From Pseudopedobacter sp038243635 (GTDB lineage Bacteria > Bacteroidota > Bacteroidia > Sphingobacteriales > Sphingobacteriaceae), in NCBI GenBank assembly GCA_038243635.1, contig JBBSQW010000015.1:25983-89982 (forward strand): a stretch of 64,000 nt of DNA, written 5' to 3'. Of the stretch, positions 1-9,400 are shown in pieces (the stretch's first letter is position 1; every line of letters starts with the position of its first letter). Position numbers and translations under genes: made by a program. The notes under the pieces were generated by a model. That model searched no databases and was not told the origin of the DNA. It worked only from the letters and a program-made list of their open reading frames with translations.

Positions 1-751
1 GATTGAAGTTTTTATTCAATATCCTCTTGTCACCAATATCAACCGAAGTGCTCAAAACACCACTATTTAACGCAATTTTATTATTGCTGCTAAAATCCAA
101 ATTAATGGCACCGTTAGCATCTGTGGTCTCTTTTCCGCGGGCAACCCGGTTAAAGTCTGCGTTTACTTCCCAGCTTACTTTTTTATCTGCTAAAGGTTTC
201 CCGTTAGCATCTTTGTAAATGATTTTGGTCTTTATTTTTTGTCCTTTATCATCAACACTTCCGTCGAAACTAACGTTTGTAATCAGCTCTTTGCTAAGTG
301 CGTTACCTACATAAATATTCTTCGAGAAAAAATAATCAGCATCTCTATTCAGCATCCATTTTGTAAAAGCCCTTACGTGGTAATTTCCTTCCTTAAAATC
401 AGGATAAGGCAATACAAAACTCCCGGTAGCAACGCTACTTTCCACTGGTATTTTTAAACTAGTTACCAAAGAATCTCTGTCATTAACCAACTCAACGTAC
501 AGAATTTTACTAAGCGGCGACGGGACATTTAAGCCCATGGTTACGTATCCTTTAAACCAAACCGTATCGCCTACGGCATAATAAGGTTTATCAAAATGTA
601 AGTAGACTTTCTCTATCGGATTTTCGGCCGCTATTTTTGCTTTTTTCTGCGCAACTTCTGCTAATGGTATATTTTGGGCGTACAGTAAACTTGGAGCTAT
701 ACTTAAAACACAAAACAATAAGGTATATAGGGCTATTCTCAATTTATTCAT
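1..751 (-). CDS. Large exported protein with macroglobulin (MG2-like) N-terminus, partial
   Basis: The gene runs off the left edge; only the first 250 codons are present. It starts at the ATG on the complement of 749-751 with a signal peptide (MNKLRIALYTLLFCVLSIAP..., cleavage near LLYAQ). The segment EKVYLHFDKPYYAVGDTVWF followed by a beta-rich region is the hallmark of MG2-type macroglobulin domains. In Bacteroidota these usually begin 800-900-residue envelope proteins that end in a carboxypeptidase-regulatory or TonB-plug-like domain. The later part is outside the window, so only the N-terminal call is supported. It probably sits in the periplasm or outer membrane; its role is unknown. The 374 bases after its start hold no gene. 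Confidence 0.75.
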   Translation of the reverse strand, partial: MNKLRIALYTLLFCVLSIAPSLLYAQNIPLAEVAQKKAKIAAENPIEKVYLHFDKPYYAVGDTVWFKGYVTMGLNVPSPLSKILYVELVNDRDSLVTSLKIPVESSVATGSFVLPYPDFKEGNYHVRAFTKWMLNRDADYFFSKNIYVGNALSKELITNVSFDGSVDDKGQKIKTKIIYKDANGKPLADKKVSWEVNADFNRVARGKETTDANGAINLDFSSNNKIALNSGVLSTSVDIGDKRILNKNFN

Positions 752-902
752 AAATATTTATTCCGAATTTTAAATTTAGCCTTTTAAATAGCTTTGTGGT
801 AAATAATCTGAAATTTTTAGGTTTTTTAACGATTCGATGGTGGTTTTACACGAAGCGGTATGTATAACAGGGTTTATAGAATTTTTTTTTGAATTAAAAC
901 AT

Positions 903-980
903 GGGCGTTCGAGCGGGCTATACGTTTATACTGCAACAGGCCTTAGCCACAAGGCTGGTATCCACTACTATCCCTAACGC
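903..980 (+). repeat. Dispersed GGGCGTT...AACGC element, copy 1
   Basis: This 78-base intergenic element begins GGGCGTTCGAGCGGGCT and ends ATCCCTAACGC. The terminal GCGTT and AACGC can pair, and an internal stem (GCCTT / AAGGC) sits in the middle. Related copies with the same ends are at 42291-42384 and, reversed, at 61966-62064. The rest of the 752-1125 gap holds only AT-rich sequence and the terminator at 1071-1105. Whether it is a mobile repeat or a structured RNA cannot be decided here. Confidence 0.7.
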
Positions 981-1070
981 AAAACCTCTCTAAATTGGAA
1001 CATTTAATTAAGAACTTAGTAGCAGAAAACACTCGAATCCAATAACCCCGAATGCTGATTTTACGCACAG

Positions 1071-1105
1071 AAAAAGGAGCTTTTCAGCTCCTTTAATTTT
1101 TATCT
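1071..1105 (-). terminator. Rho-independent terminator of the ferredoxin-reductase-like gene
   Basis: A perfect 9-bp stem AAAGGAGCT / AGCTCCTTT (1073-1081 and 1086-1094) with a 4-base loop is followed on the minus strand by a short run of T. It lies about 30 bases beyond the stop of the gene at 1126-1794. Confidence 0.8.
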
Positions 1106-1125
1106 TCCTATATAAAAGTTGAATA

Positions 1126-1794
1126 CTATTGCTCAAAAACCAAACCTTCAGCATTTGCGCCCAATTCTTTTAAGGTAGCCAAAATAGCTTTGGTAAAACC
1201 TTGTGGTCCGCAAACATAAAATTGCTGGTTAAAGTCTTTGATATGAGCTTGCAGGTATTCTTTATCAATTCGGCCGACGTGTAATTCGGGTTCGTTTTGT
1301 TTGGTGATGGTATTCATGAATCGATCTCCTAACATACTCTTCAATTCATCATAACAGATAATTTCATCCTCAAATTTATTAGAACAAATCAACTGGTTAT
1401 GGCCCAATGCTCCTTTTTTATGTAAATCTCTAAGAATTGATAGGAAGGGAGTTACACCGGCACCGCCAGCAATAAAAACACCTTCACCTTTATAGTTTAT
1501 GGTTCCCCAACTGTCGCCAATTTCAAACTCGTCACCCGGCGCAATGGTCGAAATTCTTTTTGTTACACCTTGGTGATCTTCGTAGGTTTTTATGGTGAAT
1601 TCCAGGAAATTATCCTCTGGTAAACAGGTAAAGGAAAACGGTCGCTTTTCTTTTTCCCATCCATCATACATTAAAGATAATTCTGTCGATTGACCTGAAC
1701 TAAAATTATAGCCAGCTGGTTTTTCGGTTCTTATTCTAAAAACATGTGTTACCACCGGAGTAACATCGGTTATTTTTACTTTAAAGTTTGCCAT
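1126..1794 (-). CDS. Ferredoxin/flavodoxin reductase-like FAD-NAD(P)H oxidoreductase
   Basis: A stand-alone ferredoxin-NADP reductase-type protein of about 222 residues. The FAD-binding beta barrel comes first, with the RPFSF motif that binds the flavin. The nucleotide-binding half follows, starting at GGAGVTPFLSI and ending with the CGPQGF motif. It likely passes electrons between NAD(P)H and a soluble acceptor such as a ferredoxin, flavodoxin or a partner oxygenase. No 2Fe-2S domain or partner is encoded next to it. An ATG five codons upstream (1809) is possible; MANFKVKITDV fits the family start better. The gene follows the ABC ATPase with a short gap and may be cotranscribed with it. Confidence 0.85.
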   Translation of the reverse strand: MANFKVKITDVTPVVTHVFRIRTEKPAGYNFSSGQSTELSLMYDGWEKEKRPFSFTCLPEDNFLEFTIKTYEDHQGVTKRISTIAPGDEFEIGDSWGTINYKGEGVFIAGGAGVTPFLSILRDLHKKGALGHNQLICSNKFEDEIICYDELKSMLGDRFMNTITKQNEPELHVGRIDKEYLQAHIKDFNQQFYVCGPQGFTKAILATLKELGANAEGLVFEQ

Positions 1795-1825
1795 AGTGCG
1801 CAATAACAAACAATAATCCTGCCGA

Positions 1826-3541
1826 TTAAACTTCTGTTTTGGATAAAATTCCTTTTGGAATTGCGTTGATCAATCCTTGCGTGTATTCTGTTTTTGGATT
1901 GTTGTAGATATCTTCCGGATAACAGATTTCTTCAATTTCTCCATGGTTCATCACCATCATCCGATCTGCAATGTGTTTTACCACGGCCATATCATGAGAA
2001 ATAAAAATATAAGTAAGGTTAAATTCTGCCTGTAAATCTTTTAACAAATTAAGCACTTGCGCTTGTACAGAAACATCTAAAGCCGAAACAGCTTCGTCAC
2101 AGATAATCAGTTTAGGCTTTAAGGCCAAAGCTCTGGCAATAACAATTCGCTGTCGTTGTCCGCCAGAAAACTCATGCGGATACCGGTTATAATGTTCTTC
2201 TTGTAAACCCACTTTTTGTAGCAAATCAATAATATAAGATTTGCGTTCTTCGGTAGTTTTTAAAATATTGTGGACAATAAGTGGTTCCATTAAAGCAAAA
2301 CCAATCGTTTTTACCGGGTTTAGCGAAGAGTATGGATCCTGAAAAATAATTTGGATGTCTTTTCTTAGTAGTCGCATCTGTTTCGCATCCAATGCTGAAA
2401 TATCTTGGTTTTCAAATATAATTTTGCCCGATGTGGGTTCTATCAATTTTAGTATCGTTCTACTCAGCGTTGTTTTACCGCAACCAGATTCGCCGACTAA
2501 GCCAAAAGTTTCTCCGGGAAAAACTTCAAAACTCACTCCGTTCACTGCTTTTGTATATGCTTTTTTGGTGGAGAATAAACTTCCCTTTTTTAGAAACCAA
2601 GTATGTAAATCTTTTACCTGCAACAAAGGTTCTTGTTTGTAAAGCTGTTTTCTTTCAAGAGCGATTGTCTCTGGCTTTAATAGATATTTTTCTTTTAGTT
2701 CGTCCACTGTTAATCCTGCTGATACAAAGTCGCTAATGGTAGGTAATTTGCTCAGCTGTAAATCTGGCGATGGCCGGCAAGCCAGTAAACCTTTTGTATA
2801 CGGATGTTGCGGATTTAAAAATACTTGGTTACTAATTCCTTGCTCTACAATTTGACCGTTCCGCATCACCAAAACTTTATCCGCAATTTCACCAATGACA
2901 ACCAAATCATGCGAAATAAAAATCAAGCTCATGTTGCGCTCAGTTTTTAACTTCAGCAATAAGTCTAGAATACTTTTTTGCACCGTAACATCTAAAGCAG
3001 TTGTTGGTTCGTCTGCAATTAAAACATCAGGATTACAGGCCAAAGCCATTGCAATCATAACGCGTTGCTTTTGTCCGCCAGAAAGTTCGTGAGGGAATTT
3101 GTTAAATGTGTAAGCTGGCTCTGGCAGCTTTACTTCTTCAAAAAGTTTAATGGTTAGCTCTTTTGCAGTTTGCTCATCAACTTTTTGGTGTAAAATAATG
3201 CTCTCTGTAATTTGCTTTCCACATTTCATTACCGGATTTAAGGAAGTCATTGGTTCCTGAAAAATCATCCCAATGCGGTTGCCTCTAAAAGCCTGCATTT
3301 CCTTTTCTGGCAAGGCTAGTAAATCGATATCGTTGAATGAAACCTCACCCGTTATTATAGCGTTTGCCGGTAATAATCGCATCAATGCCAAAGAACTTAC
3401 CGATTTTCCGGAGCCAGATTCACCAACCAAACCAATGATTTCGCCTTTATTGAGCTTGATATTTATCGCATCAACAACCTTAATAAAACCGGTTTCAGTT
3501 TTAAAACTAATGCTTAAATCTTTGATGAGTAATTGCGACAT
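1826..3541 (-). CDS. Tandem ABC ATPase of the oligopeptide/dipeptide family
   Basis: One 571-residue chain carries two complete nucleotide-binding domains of the Dpp/Opp/YejF type. Domain 1 has Walker A at residues 40-47 (GESGSGKS), signature LSGGQKQR at 153-160 and Walker B at 173-178. Domain 2 has Walker A at 350-357 (GESGCGKT), signature FSGGQRQR at 458-465 and Walker B LIICDE at 478-483. The oligopeptide-transporter C-terminal motif (HPYTKGLLACRP) follows domain 1. Both sites look competent. It should energise an inner-membrane peptide importer, but no permease or binding-protein gene is in this window, so the membrane partners must lie elsewhere. It directly abuts the exonuclease gene upstream with no intervening base. 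Confidence 0.93.
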   Translation of the reverse strand: MSQLLIKDLSISFKTETGFIKVVDAINIKLNKGEIIGLVGESGSGKSVSSLALMRLLPANAIITGEVSFNDIDLLALPEKEMQAFRGNRIGMIFQEPMTSLNPVMKCGKQITESIILHQKVDEQTAKELTIKLFEEVKLPEPAYTFNKFPHELSGGQKQRVMIAMALACNPDVLIADEPTTALDVTVQKSILDLLLKLKTERNMSLIFISHDLVVIGEIADKVLVMRNGQIVEQGISNQVFLNPQHPYTKGLLACRPSPDLQLSKLPTISDFVSAGLTVDELKEKYLLKPETIALERKQLYKQEPLLQVKDLHTWFLKKGSLFSTKKAYTKAVNGVSFEVFPGETFGLVGESGCGKTTLSRTILKLIEPTSGKIIFENQDISALDAKQMRLLRKDIQIIFQDPYSSLNPVKTIGFALMEPLIVHNILKTTEERKSYIIDLLQKVGLQEEHYNRYPHEFSGGQRQRIVIARALALKPKLIICDEAVSALDVSVQAQVLNLLKDLQAEFNLTYIFISHDMAVVKHIADRMMVMNHGEIEEICYPEDIYNNPKTEYTQGLINAIPKGILSKTEV

Positions 3542-4246
3542 TTAATCTGCGTAGGTAATTTGCTCCTCGGTAAGTGTAGGCAAACCTTTGAACTTTTGCA
3601 ACAATCTGCCGGTCGTCACAACGTCTTTTTCACAATAGGTTTTAATTCGCTTTATGTCTTTTTGTTGCCAATAAACATCGCCCACCATGCTTCCGTCTAT
3701 GTCATCTTTTGGTGTGGGGATATTAAATACCGCTGCTAATAAATTTAAAGAGGTGTAGTTTTTATAATCACCAAATTTCCAAAGTTCAAGCGTATCTAAA
3801 TGATGGATTTCCCAAGGCTTTTTCCCTGATAGCTCCAATTGCGGTGGAATTTGCAGCCCGTTAATGAGTAATCTTCTGCAGATATAAGGGAAATCAAACT
3901 CTTTTCCATTGTGTGCGCACAAAGAAAGATGCTTAGGTTGCGTGGATAAAAGATGTAAAAAACTGGATAGCAATTCTTTTTCATCATCACCATAATATGA
4001 TTTAACCCTAAAGCTTTGCTTATTGGCAAACATACCCACAGAAATGCAAACAATCTTTCCAAATTCGGCCCAAATTCCTGCTCGCGGATAAAATTCTTCG
4101 GCAGTCTCTTCGTGTTTGCGTTGATAGGTCGTTTTCAAATCCCATAAATGCTTCATGTTTTCCGGAAGTTCGTCAAAACTGGAAAAAGCAGGAACGGTTT
4201 CAATGTCTAAAACCAAAACATCCAATAAATTAATCTGAGGTAGCAT
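3542..4246 (-). CDS. Predicted 3'-5' exonuclease, PolB-like DEDD family
   Basis: A 234-residue DEDD-type nuclease resembling the proofreading domain of family B polymerases. The Exo I motif LDIETVP gives D14 and E16. Exo II is CAHNGKEFDFPYICRR in the middle, and Exo III is the YCEKDVVTT segment near the C-terminus (Y...D), which makes a plausible catalytic set of acidic residues. No polymerase domain is present. The family is widespread in Bacteroidota, with a presumed role in DNA or RNA end trimming. Its stop codon touches the start of the ABC ATPase, which suggests one transcript. Confidence 0.88.
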   Translation of the reverse strand: MLPQINLLDVLVLDIETVPAFSSFDELPENMKHLWDLKTTYQRKHEETAEEFYPRAGIWAEFGKIVCISVGMFANKQSFRVKSYYGDDEKELLSSFLHLLSTQPKHLSLCAHNGKEFDFPYICRRLLINGLQIPPQLELSGKKPWEIHHLDTLELWKFGDYKNYTSLNLLAAVFNIPTPKDDIDGSMVGDVYWQQKDIKRIKTYCEKDVVTTGRLLQKFKGLPTLTEEQITYAD

Positions 4247-4296
4247 GGTTGAATTTACATTTTATTTCACAAAAACTGCTGTAGTTCTTATCGTCA

Positions 4297-4914
4297 CTAC
4301 CAATTAAAAATGGTGTTATCGGCAACATGCTTTACCTGTTCCTTATTAATTTCCGTAAGCAACGGAATATGAGCAATAACTTTTAAACTTGTCATTTTTT
4401 TGATGATGCTTTCACTCGCCTCGTTCACTTCTCCATTAAAAATAATTCCCTTAATAAAGATATTCCTATGTTGTAAAGCCTCTACAGAAAGTAACGTATG
4501 GTTAATGCTTCCTAAATAATTTTTAGAAACAAGAATCACTTCTAAGCCTAAGTTTTTGATTAAATCGATGATTAAATCTTGCTGGTTTAGTGGAACCATT
4601 AATCCTCCAGCGCCTTCAACAATGAGGTTATTTTCAGTTTGTGGTAAATTAATGGAGTTTAAATCTATTTCTACGCCATCTAATGCTGCCGAATAATGTG
4701 GCGAGAAAGGTTGTGTTAATTGATAAGCTTCAGGATGGAACTTAGTTTTCTGGTTGCTTACTAAACCGCTAACTTTTATCGTGTCGGACTGCTGTAAATC
4801 ACCGGACTGTATTGGTTTCCAATAATCTGCTTTAAGGTGTTCAGTTAATATTGCCGATGTTATTGTTTTCCCGATCTCGGTTCCAATACCGGTTACAAAA
4901 TATTTTTTAGTCAT
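4297..4914 (-). CDS. bioD: ATP-dependent dethiobiotin synthetase BioD
   Basis: Catalyses the penultimate step of biotin synthesis, closing the ureido ring of 7,8-diaminopelargonate with CO2 and ATP. The 205-residue length is normal. The P-loop GTEIGKT is at residues 11-17, VEGAGGLMVPL forms the glycine-rich substrate loop, and KPIQSG carries the carboxylation-site lysine. It overlaps the end of bioF by 8 bases, so the two are translationally coupled. Other biotin genes (bioA, bioB, bioC) are not in the window. Confidence 0.95.
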   Translation of the reverse strand: MTKKYFVTGIGTEIGKTITSAILTEHLKADYWKPIQSGDLQQSDTIKVSGLVSNQKTKFHPEAYQLTQPFSPHYSAALDGVEIDLNSINLPQTENNLIVEGAGGLMVPLNQQDLIIDLIKNLGLEVILVSKNYLGSINHTLLSVEALQHRNIFIKGIIFNGEVNEASESIIKKMTSLKVIAHIPLLTEINKEQVKHVADNTIFNW

Positions 4915-6028
4915 TATGTAAATTTAGCTGGCTGGTCAATTCATAAATTTCTGATTTGGTGTTGTGAGCATGCAAACAAATACGCAAACGTTCTTTTCCT
5001 TTTGCAACTGTCGGGCTAAGTATTGCTTTCACGTTAAAACCATTTTTTTGCAATTGCAGGGCTAAACGTTTACAAGCCTCGTTTCCAGGAAGCAGAATAC
5101 TTTGTATTGCACTCGCACTTGGCATAATGGCAATATCTTTACCCGACATTAAGTGAGTAAACAAAGTAATGTTTTCTATCAATTTATCCCGCAAAGTAGT
5201 TTTTGGCAATTCATCGTAACCGACGGAAATACAAGCCAAAGCCGAATAAGGCAAAGCCGTGGTGTAAATAAAAGACCTTGCAAAGTTTATCAAATACTGT
5301 TTTAGCAGAACCGAACCTACAACTGCAGCGCCGTGACAGCCTAAAGCTTTTCCAAATGTATAAACGCGGGCAAAAACCTTATTTTGTAAGTCTAAATGTT
5401 GGGTTAAACCTTCACCATCCTTACCAAAAACACCTAAAGCATGTGCTTCATCGACAATCAAATTAGCGTTGTATTTCTCCGTAAGCTCAGAAATTGCTAA
5501 TAGCGGTGCGCAATCTCCATCCATAGAAAATACGCTTTCGGTAACTACAAAGATATTGCCTTTGCTTTGTTTTAGTTTTTCTTCTAACGCTGTTAAATCG
5601 TTATGTGCAAAAGTGTAGCGGTTTGCTAAACTTAACCTAGCGCCATCAATTAAACTGGCGTGGATTAATTCATCGCAAATAATGGTATCGCCACGCTGTG
5701 CGATTGAGGAAAGCAAACCTACGTTGGCATCATAACCCGAATTAAAAATCAATGCCGCTTCCGCTTGATGAAAATCAGCGATTTTTTGTTCCAGTTCTTC
5801 TGCGAATTTGGTGTTTCCGGATATTAAGCGAGAACCTGTTGCACCATTCTTATGGTTAGGATGCGCATCTAAAAGTTGTTGAATTTTCTGTTTATGCGGT
5901 GGGCTTTGCGCAAAGCTGAGGTAATCGTTAGAGAAAAAATCTGCTAAACCGTCGTGGTAATGCTGTAACTCTCTGAGTGAGTTTTCTTGTTGCCTTTCGC
6001 TTAGTTTTTGCTGTAAAAAGTTTTCCAA
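4907..6028 (-). CDS. bioF: 8-amino-7-oxononanoate synthase BioF
   Basis: A PLP-dependent alpha-oxoamine synthase that condenses pimeloyl-ACP or pimeloyl-CoA with L-alanine in the first committed ring-assembly step of biotin synthesis. The 373 residues match the family. NGATGSRLISGN (61-72) is the substrate-binding segment, DEAHALG (193-199) carries the PLP-pyridine aspartate, and K227 in TFGKALGCHGA forms the Schiff base. It is the first gene of the bioF-bioD pair. The 387-base gap upstream, before the GH92 gene, is packed with repeats. Confidence 0.95.
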   Translation of the reverse strand: MENFLQQKLSERQQENSLRELQHYHDGLADFFSNDYLSFAQSPPHKQKIQQLLDAHPNHKNGATGSRLISGNTKFAEELEQKIADFHQAEAALIFNSGYDANVGLLSSIAQRGDTIICDELIHASLIDGARLSLANRYTFAHNDLTALEEKLKQSKGNIFVVTESVFSMDGDCAPLLAISELTEKYNANLIVDEAHALGVFGKDGEGLTQHLDLQNKVFARVYTFGKALGCHGAAVVGSVLLKQYLINFARSFIYTTALPYSALACISVGYDELPKTTLRDKLIENITLFTHLMSGKDIAIMPSASAIQSILLPGNEACKRLALQLQKNGFNVKAILSPTVAKGKERLRICLHAHNTKSEIYELTSQLNLHND

Positions 6029-6160
6029 CGGATTGTGTGTTTAGCTTTTCAAAAACGATGATGAGCCAAATATAAAGTTTTGCAATGAAAGGTTGGGTGT
6101 TTGGTTTTTTACGAAGTGAATAAAACAGAGGTTTTAAGGAAGTTATAGTGCTGGGCTTTT

Positions 6161-6250
6161 TTTAACCACAGAGGAAACAGAGGTTTCACAGAGACAGCAG
6201 AGTTGCTTGTGTTTTTTTAACCACGGAGAACGCAGAGGTCACAGAGCTGG
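6161..6250. repeat. Two direct copies of the ACCACAGAG-type intergenic repeat
   Basis: Two neighbouring copies read TTTTTAACCACAGAGGAAAC (6161 on) and TTTTTTAACCACGGAGAACG (6212 on), each continuing into CAGAGG..CACAGAG. Similar copies lie at 36948-37080 and 61739-61823, with a weaker trace near 33727. All are between genes. Such repeats are common in Bacteroidota and other bacteria, and their function is not established. Confidence 0.65.
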
Positions 6251-6281
6251 GTGTTGCTTGGGTTTGTCCAGCAAAATTATC

Positions 6282-6455
6282 GTCCAAGCAGGATTTCTCT
6301 TCTTCAGAGAACCCTGCGTTTTCCCTTCTAATCAATACCCCAATTTTTGTTCGGTTCCGCTCCCATTTGTCCAAGCAGGGTTTCTCTTTTTCAGAGAACC
6401 CTGCGTTATTTCTATCTATTCAATACCCCAATTTTCATTAGGCTCTGCTCCCATT
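6282..6455. repeat. Tandem 87-bp unit: hairpin plus GH92 3' end, two copies
   Basis: Bases 6282-6368 and 6369-6455 align end to end without gaps. Each unit begins with a hairpin (GTCCAAGCAGG...CCCTGCGTT) and continues with sequence that on the minus strand encodes the last codons of a GH92 protein and a TAG stop. The right-hand copy is the true end of the GH92 gene (MGAEPNENWGIE). The left-hand copy reads MGAEPNKNWGID and ends in the same TAG. Many of the coding differences are synonymous (GCA/GCG, GAG/GAA, CCT/CCG, AAT/AAC). Confidence 0.8.
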
Positions 6456-9400
6456 TTTAAAACTAGCGAACCGCCTTTTAATAATTCAGAAGCTGGAAAA
6501 TGAAATGAGTTTAAAACCTTACCATTCAATACCGCACTTTGAACGTATTTATTCAGACGAGAGGAACCCTTTGCTTCAATTACAAACTTTTTTCCTCTGC
6601 CAAAACGTTCACCTAAATCAATTTCAACTTTCGGATAAAGCGGACTCCCAATTTCATAAATTGGATCGACTCTTCCACCGCCATCCGTTTGGAATAAACC
6701 GATTGCCGTCATCACTAACCAAGCGCTCATTTGTCCTTGGTCTTCGTCGCCTAAATAAGCATCGGCTGGACCATATCCATAATACCGATCTAATATAGAC
6801 CGACTCCATTTTTGGGTGCTCCAAGGTTTGCCAGCCCAGTTAAACAAATACGCAAAATGCATGGATTGCTGATTACCTTGCACTACCGGATAATCCCAAT
6901 ATTGATCATTCATTCCATTATAACGCCAAGGATCGCTTTGCGCAAAACCCCATTCTAAACGGTTTACAAACTTTTCTTTACCGATCAAATCTACCAAAGC
7001 CGGCACATCTTGTGGAACAAAAAAGGTTAATTGCCAAGCGTTTCCTTCTACATAATGTTTATCTGCACCACTGCGAAAAGGATCAAAATTTTCGGTAAAC
7101 TTTCCGTTCGCCAATTTCATGTGACTGTAACCTGCGGTGTCCATGGTGTTTTTCCACCAATAACCTCGATCGTTGAAAGTTTTATAGACATCCGTTTTAC
7201 CCAAGGCTTTTGCCATTTGCCCTACGTTCCAATCGTCAAAAGAATACTCCATGCTGTTAGAAAACCGACCACTATCTGATGGGACGTATTGGTGTTTGAT
7301 GTAGGTCTCTAAATCGCGGTTACCTACAAATCCTTTGAAAAGTTTCTGTGCTGGAGTAGACTGCATCTTAATGGCGGCTTGCAAAACTTTGTCAGCATCA
7401 AAACCTCGTATTCCCATTTGATAAGCAGAAATCATCTGCGGAAGCTCGTGTGAGCCAACCATTACTGGAATATAATTCATCCCGGCGGGTCCTTTTGCTG
7501 TCCACCCGTAAGCATCGCAAAGTGCCAACTGTGAGTTAACCCAACGGTTGCTCCATTCTGGCGTTACCAAATTCCAAAACTGGTTTAAATTCCAAAAAGA
7601 GTTCCAAAAAGCATCTCCACCCAAAGCAACATCATCCTTATTTTTTAGTTGTTGAATATTTCCATCGGCACCACGCCATTGTCCGTTAACATCGCTCCAA
7701 GTATTTCTGCTACAAATGGAACGATACATTGCGTTGTAAAAACGTAATTTTTCTAAACGATTGTTGCTGGTGATTTTAACGCGGTTAAAAATATCATTCC
7801 AAGTGTCCACATTATTTTGGCGGACTGCATCAAAACTCCAACCGAAAGGTTTTTCAACTTCCGTTTTTAAATTTTCACTCGCATTTGCGATACTCACCAA
7901 AGAAATACCCGAACGAACCTGAACAACATTGTGTTTTTTAGCATCAAAATTCATAAACAAACCTGCACTTTTAGGATCTGTTGCTTGAATGAGATCTCCG
8001 GATTTAAGTTTGTCATCAACCCAAGCACCCAAATCCTTCATAGGCTGGTCAAACTCTATCACAAAATAAACGGTGTAATCCTGTTCTGCATCGCTGCTCC
8101 AAACATTCGGAGAATACTGATGCGCAAAACCCTCAATTCTATAATCACTGATTTTTTTAAATTGTATTTCTTTCAGCTGATATGGATACTCCGTTGGAAC
8201 TTGTAGATCGATTAGAACACGAGCACTATCACGGTCTTTCGGGAAAGTAAATCTTTCAAAACCACAACGGGTCGTCGCGGTGACTTCTGCTTTGATATTA
8301 TAATCAGTTAGCATGACCTCATACAAACCTATCTCAGCTTTTTCTTTTCTTTTATCGATGCGGGAACGGTAGCCTGATTCCGAATCTAGCTCGTCGCCCA
8401 TGTTGGTTTTAAGTTTTCCGTTGCTGGCGAAGATTCCCAAACCGCCCATGGTCCATTCGTGGATGTGACTAAAAGTCCCAACGCTTTCATAAATTGGATC
8501 GTAACCGGCTTGCCAACCTGCATTTTGGTTATCCGGACTCATTTTTACCATGCTAAATGGCATCCAAGGTCCTGGCGCAATCATCCAACGCGAGTGTGCT
8601 GTTCCTAACCTCGTATCCACATAATCAGCGGTAGTTTGTGTTTTCTGTTTAGCTCTTTTTACAACACCGCTTTCTATCAGTTTACCGTTCTCTAAAATTT
8701 TGTAAGTACTTGTTTTCACAGAAACTACCGCTGGCATTGGTACTTCAAAATCGTAATTTCCCTGTTCTACAGTTTCGTTAAAAATCGGTTGATTATCTAA
8801 CAAAACCGTGATTTTGGGCAAGCCTTTTAAATGCTGAACGTTCACCAACAACGGCTGAAACCTCTTTCCGTTTTCCTCAATCTCGTACATGGCTGGTTTA
8901 ACATCGCGAACAAATAATTGTGCTGGTTTTTGTAGCTCGAGTTTAACATCGCTTTCTAAACTTATGGCATCAAACATAATCCAAGAGCCACGCAACACTG
9001 TTAGGTGAATGGTGTTTCCGCCTTTCTTTAATACGCTGGCATCAATAGGAATTTCAATTGTTTTTGGTGTGGCGTTAGATAAATCTCCCATTAAAGAAAG
9101 AGAATCTACCGTGGGTTCTGTTTTAGTGGCTACCGCTTGTTTTGCTAAGTCATATCCTTTAGCGGTTAACTGAATATTTTTATCCCAATTGTTAACACTT
9201 AGTTTAATCATCGGTAAAAACTTCTTAGCGTAATCACTCAGCTTAATTACTAATTTATAGTTGCCTTTCGGCGGATTGTTATTTACGCCAAAAAGGATAT
9301 TGATATTGTTGTTTCGCCAACCCGACCATTTATAGGTACCACCCCAAGTATCAACAATACCAGGTAAAACGTAAGGAAAATCTTTTTTTGCTTCGGAGTA

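Noticed and set aside
903..980. A tRNA gene in the GGGCGTT element
   Set aside because: It has a GTTCGA-like string but no cloverleaf, no anticodon arm and no acceptor stem of 7 pairs.
3796..4062. An 88-codon frame in the exonuclease gene
   Set aside because: It lies wholly inside the exonuclease gene in another frame, and its sequence has no domain or conserved motif; the exonuclease motifs are in the other frame.
6161..6415. A CRISPR array in the repeat-rich gap before the GH92 gene
   Set aside because: The repeats are few, differ in sequence and lack regular unique spacers; no cas genes are present.
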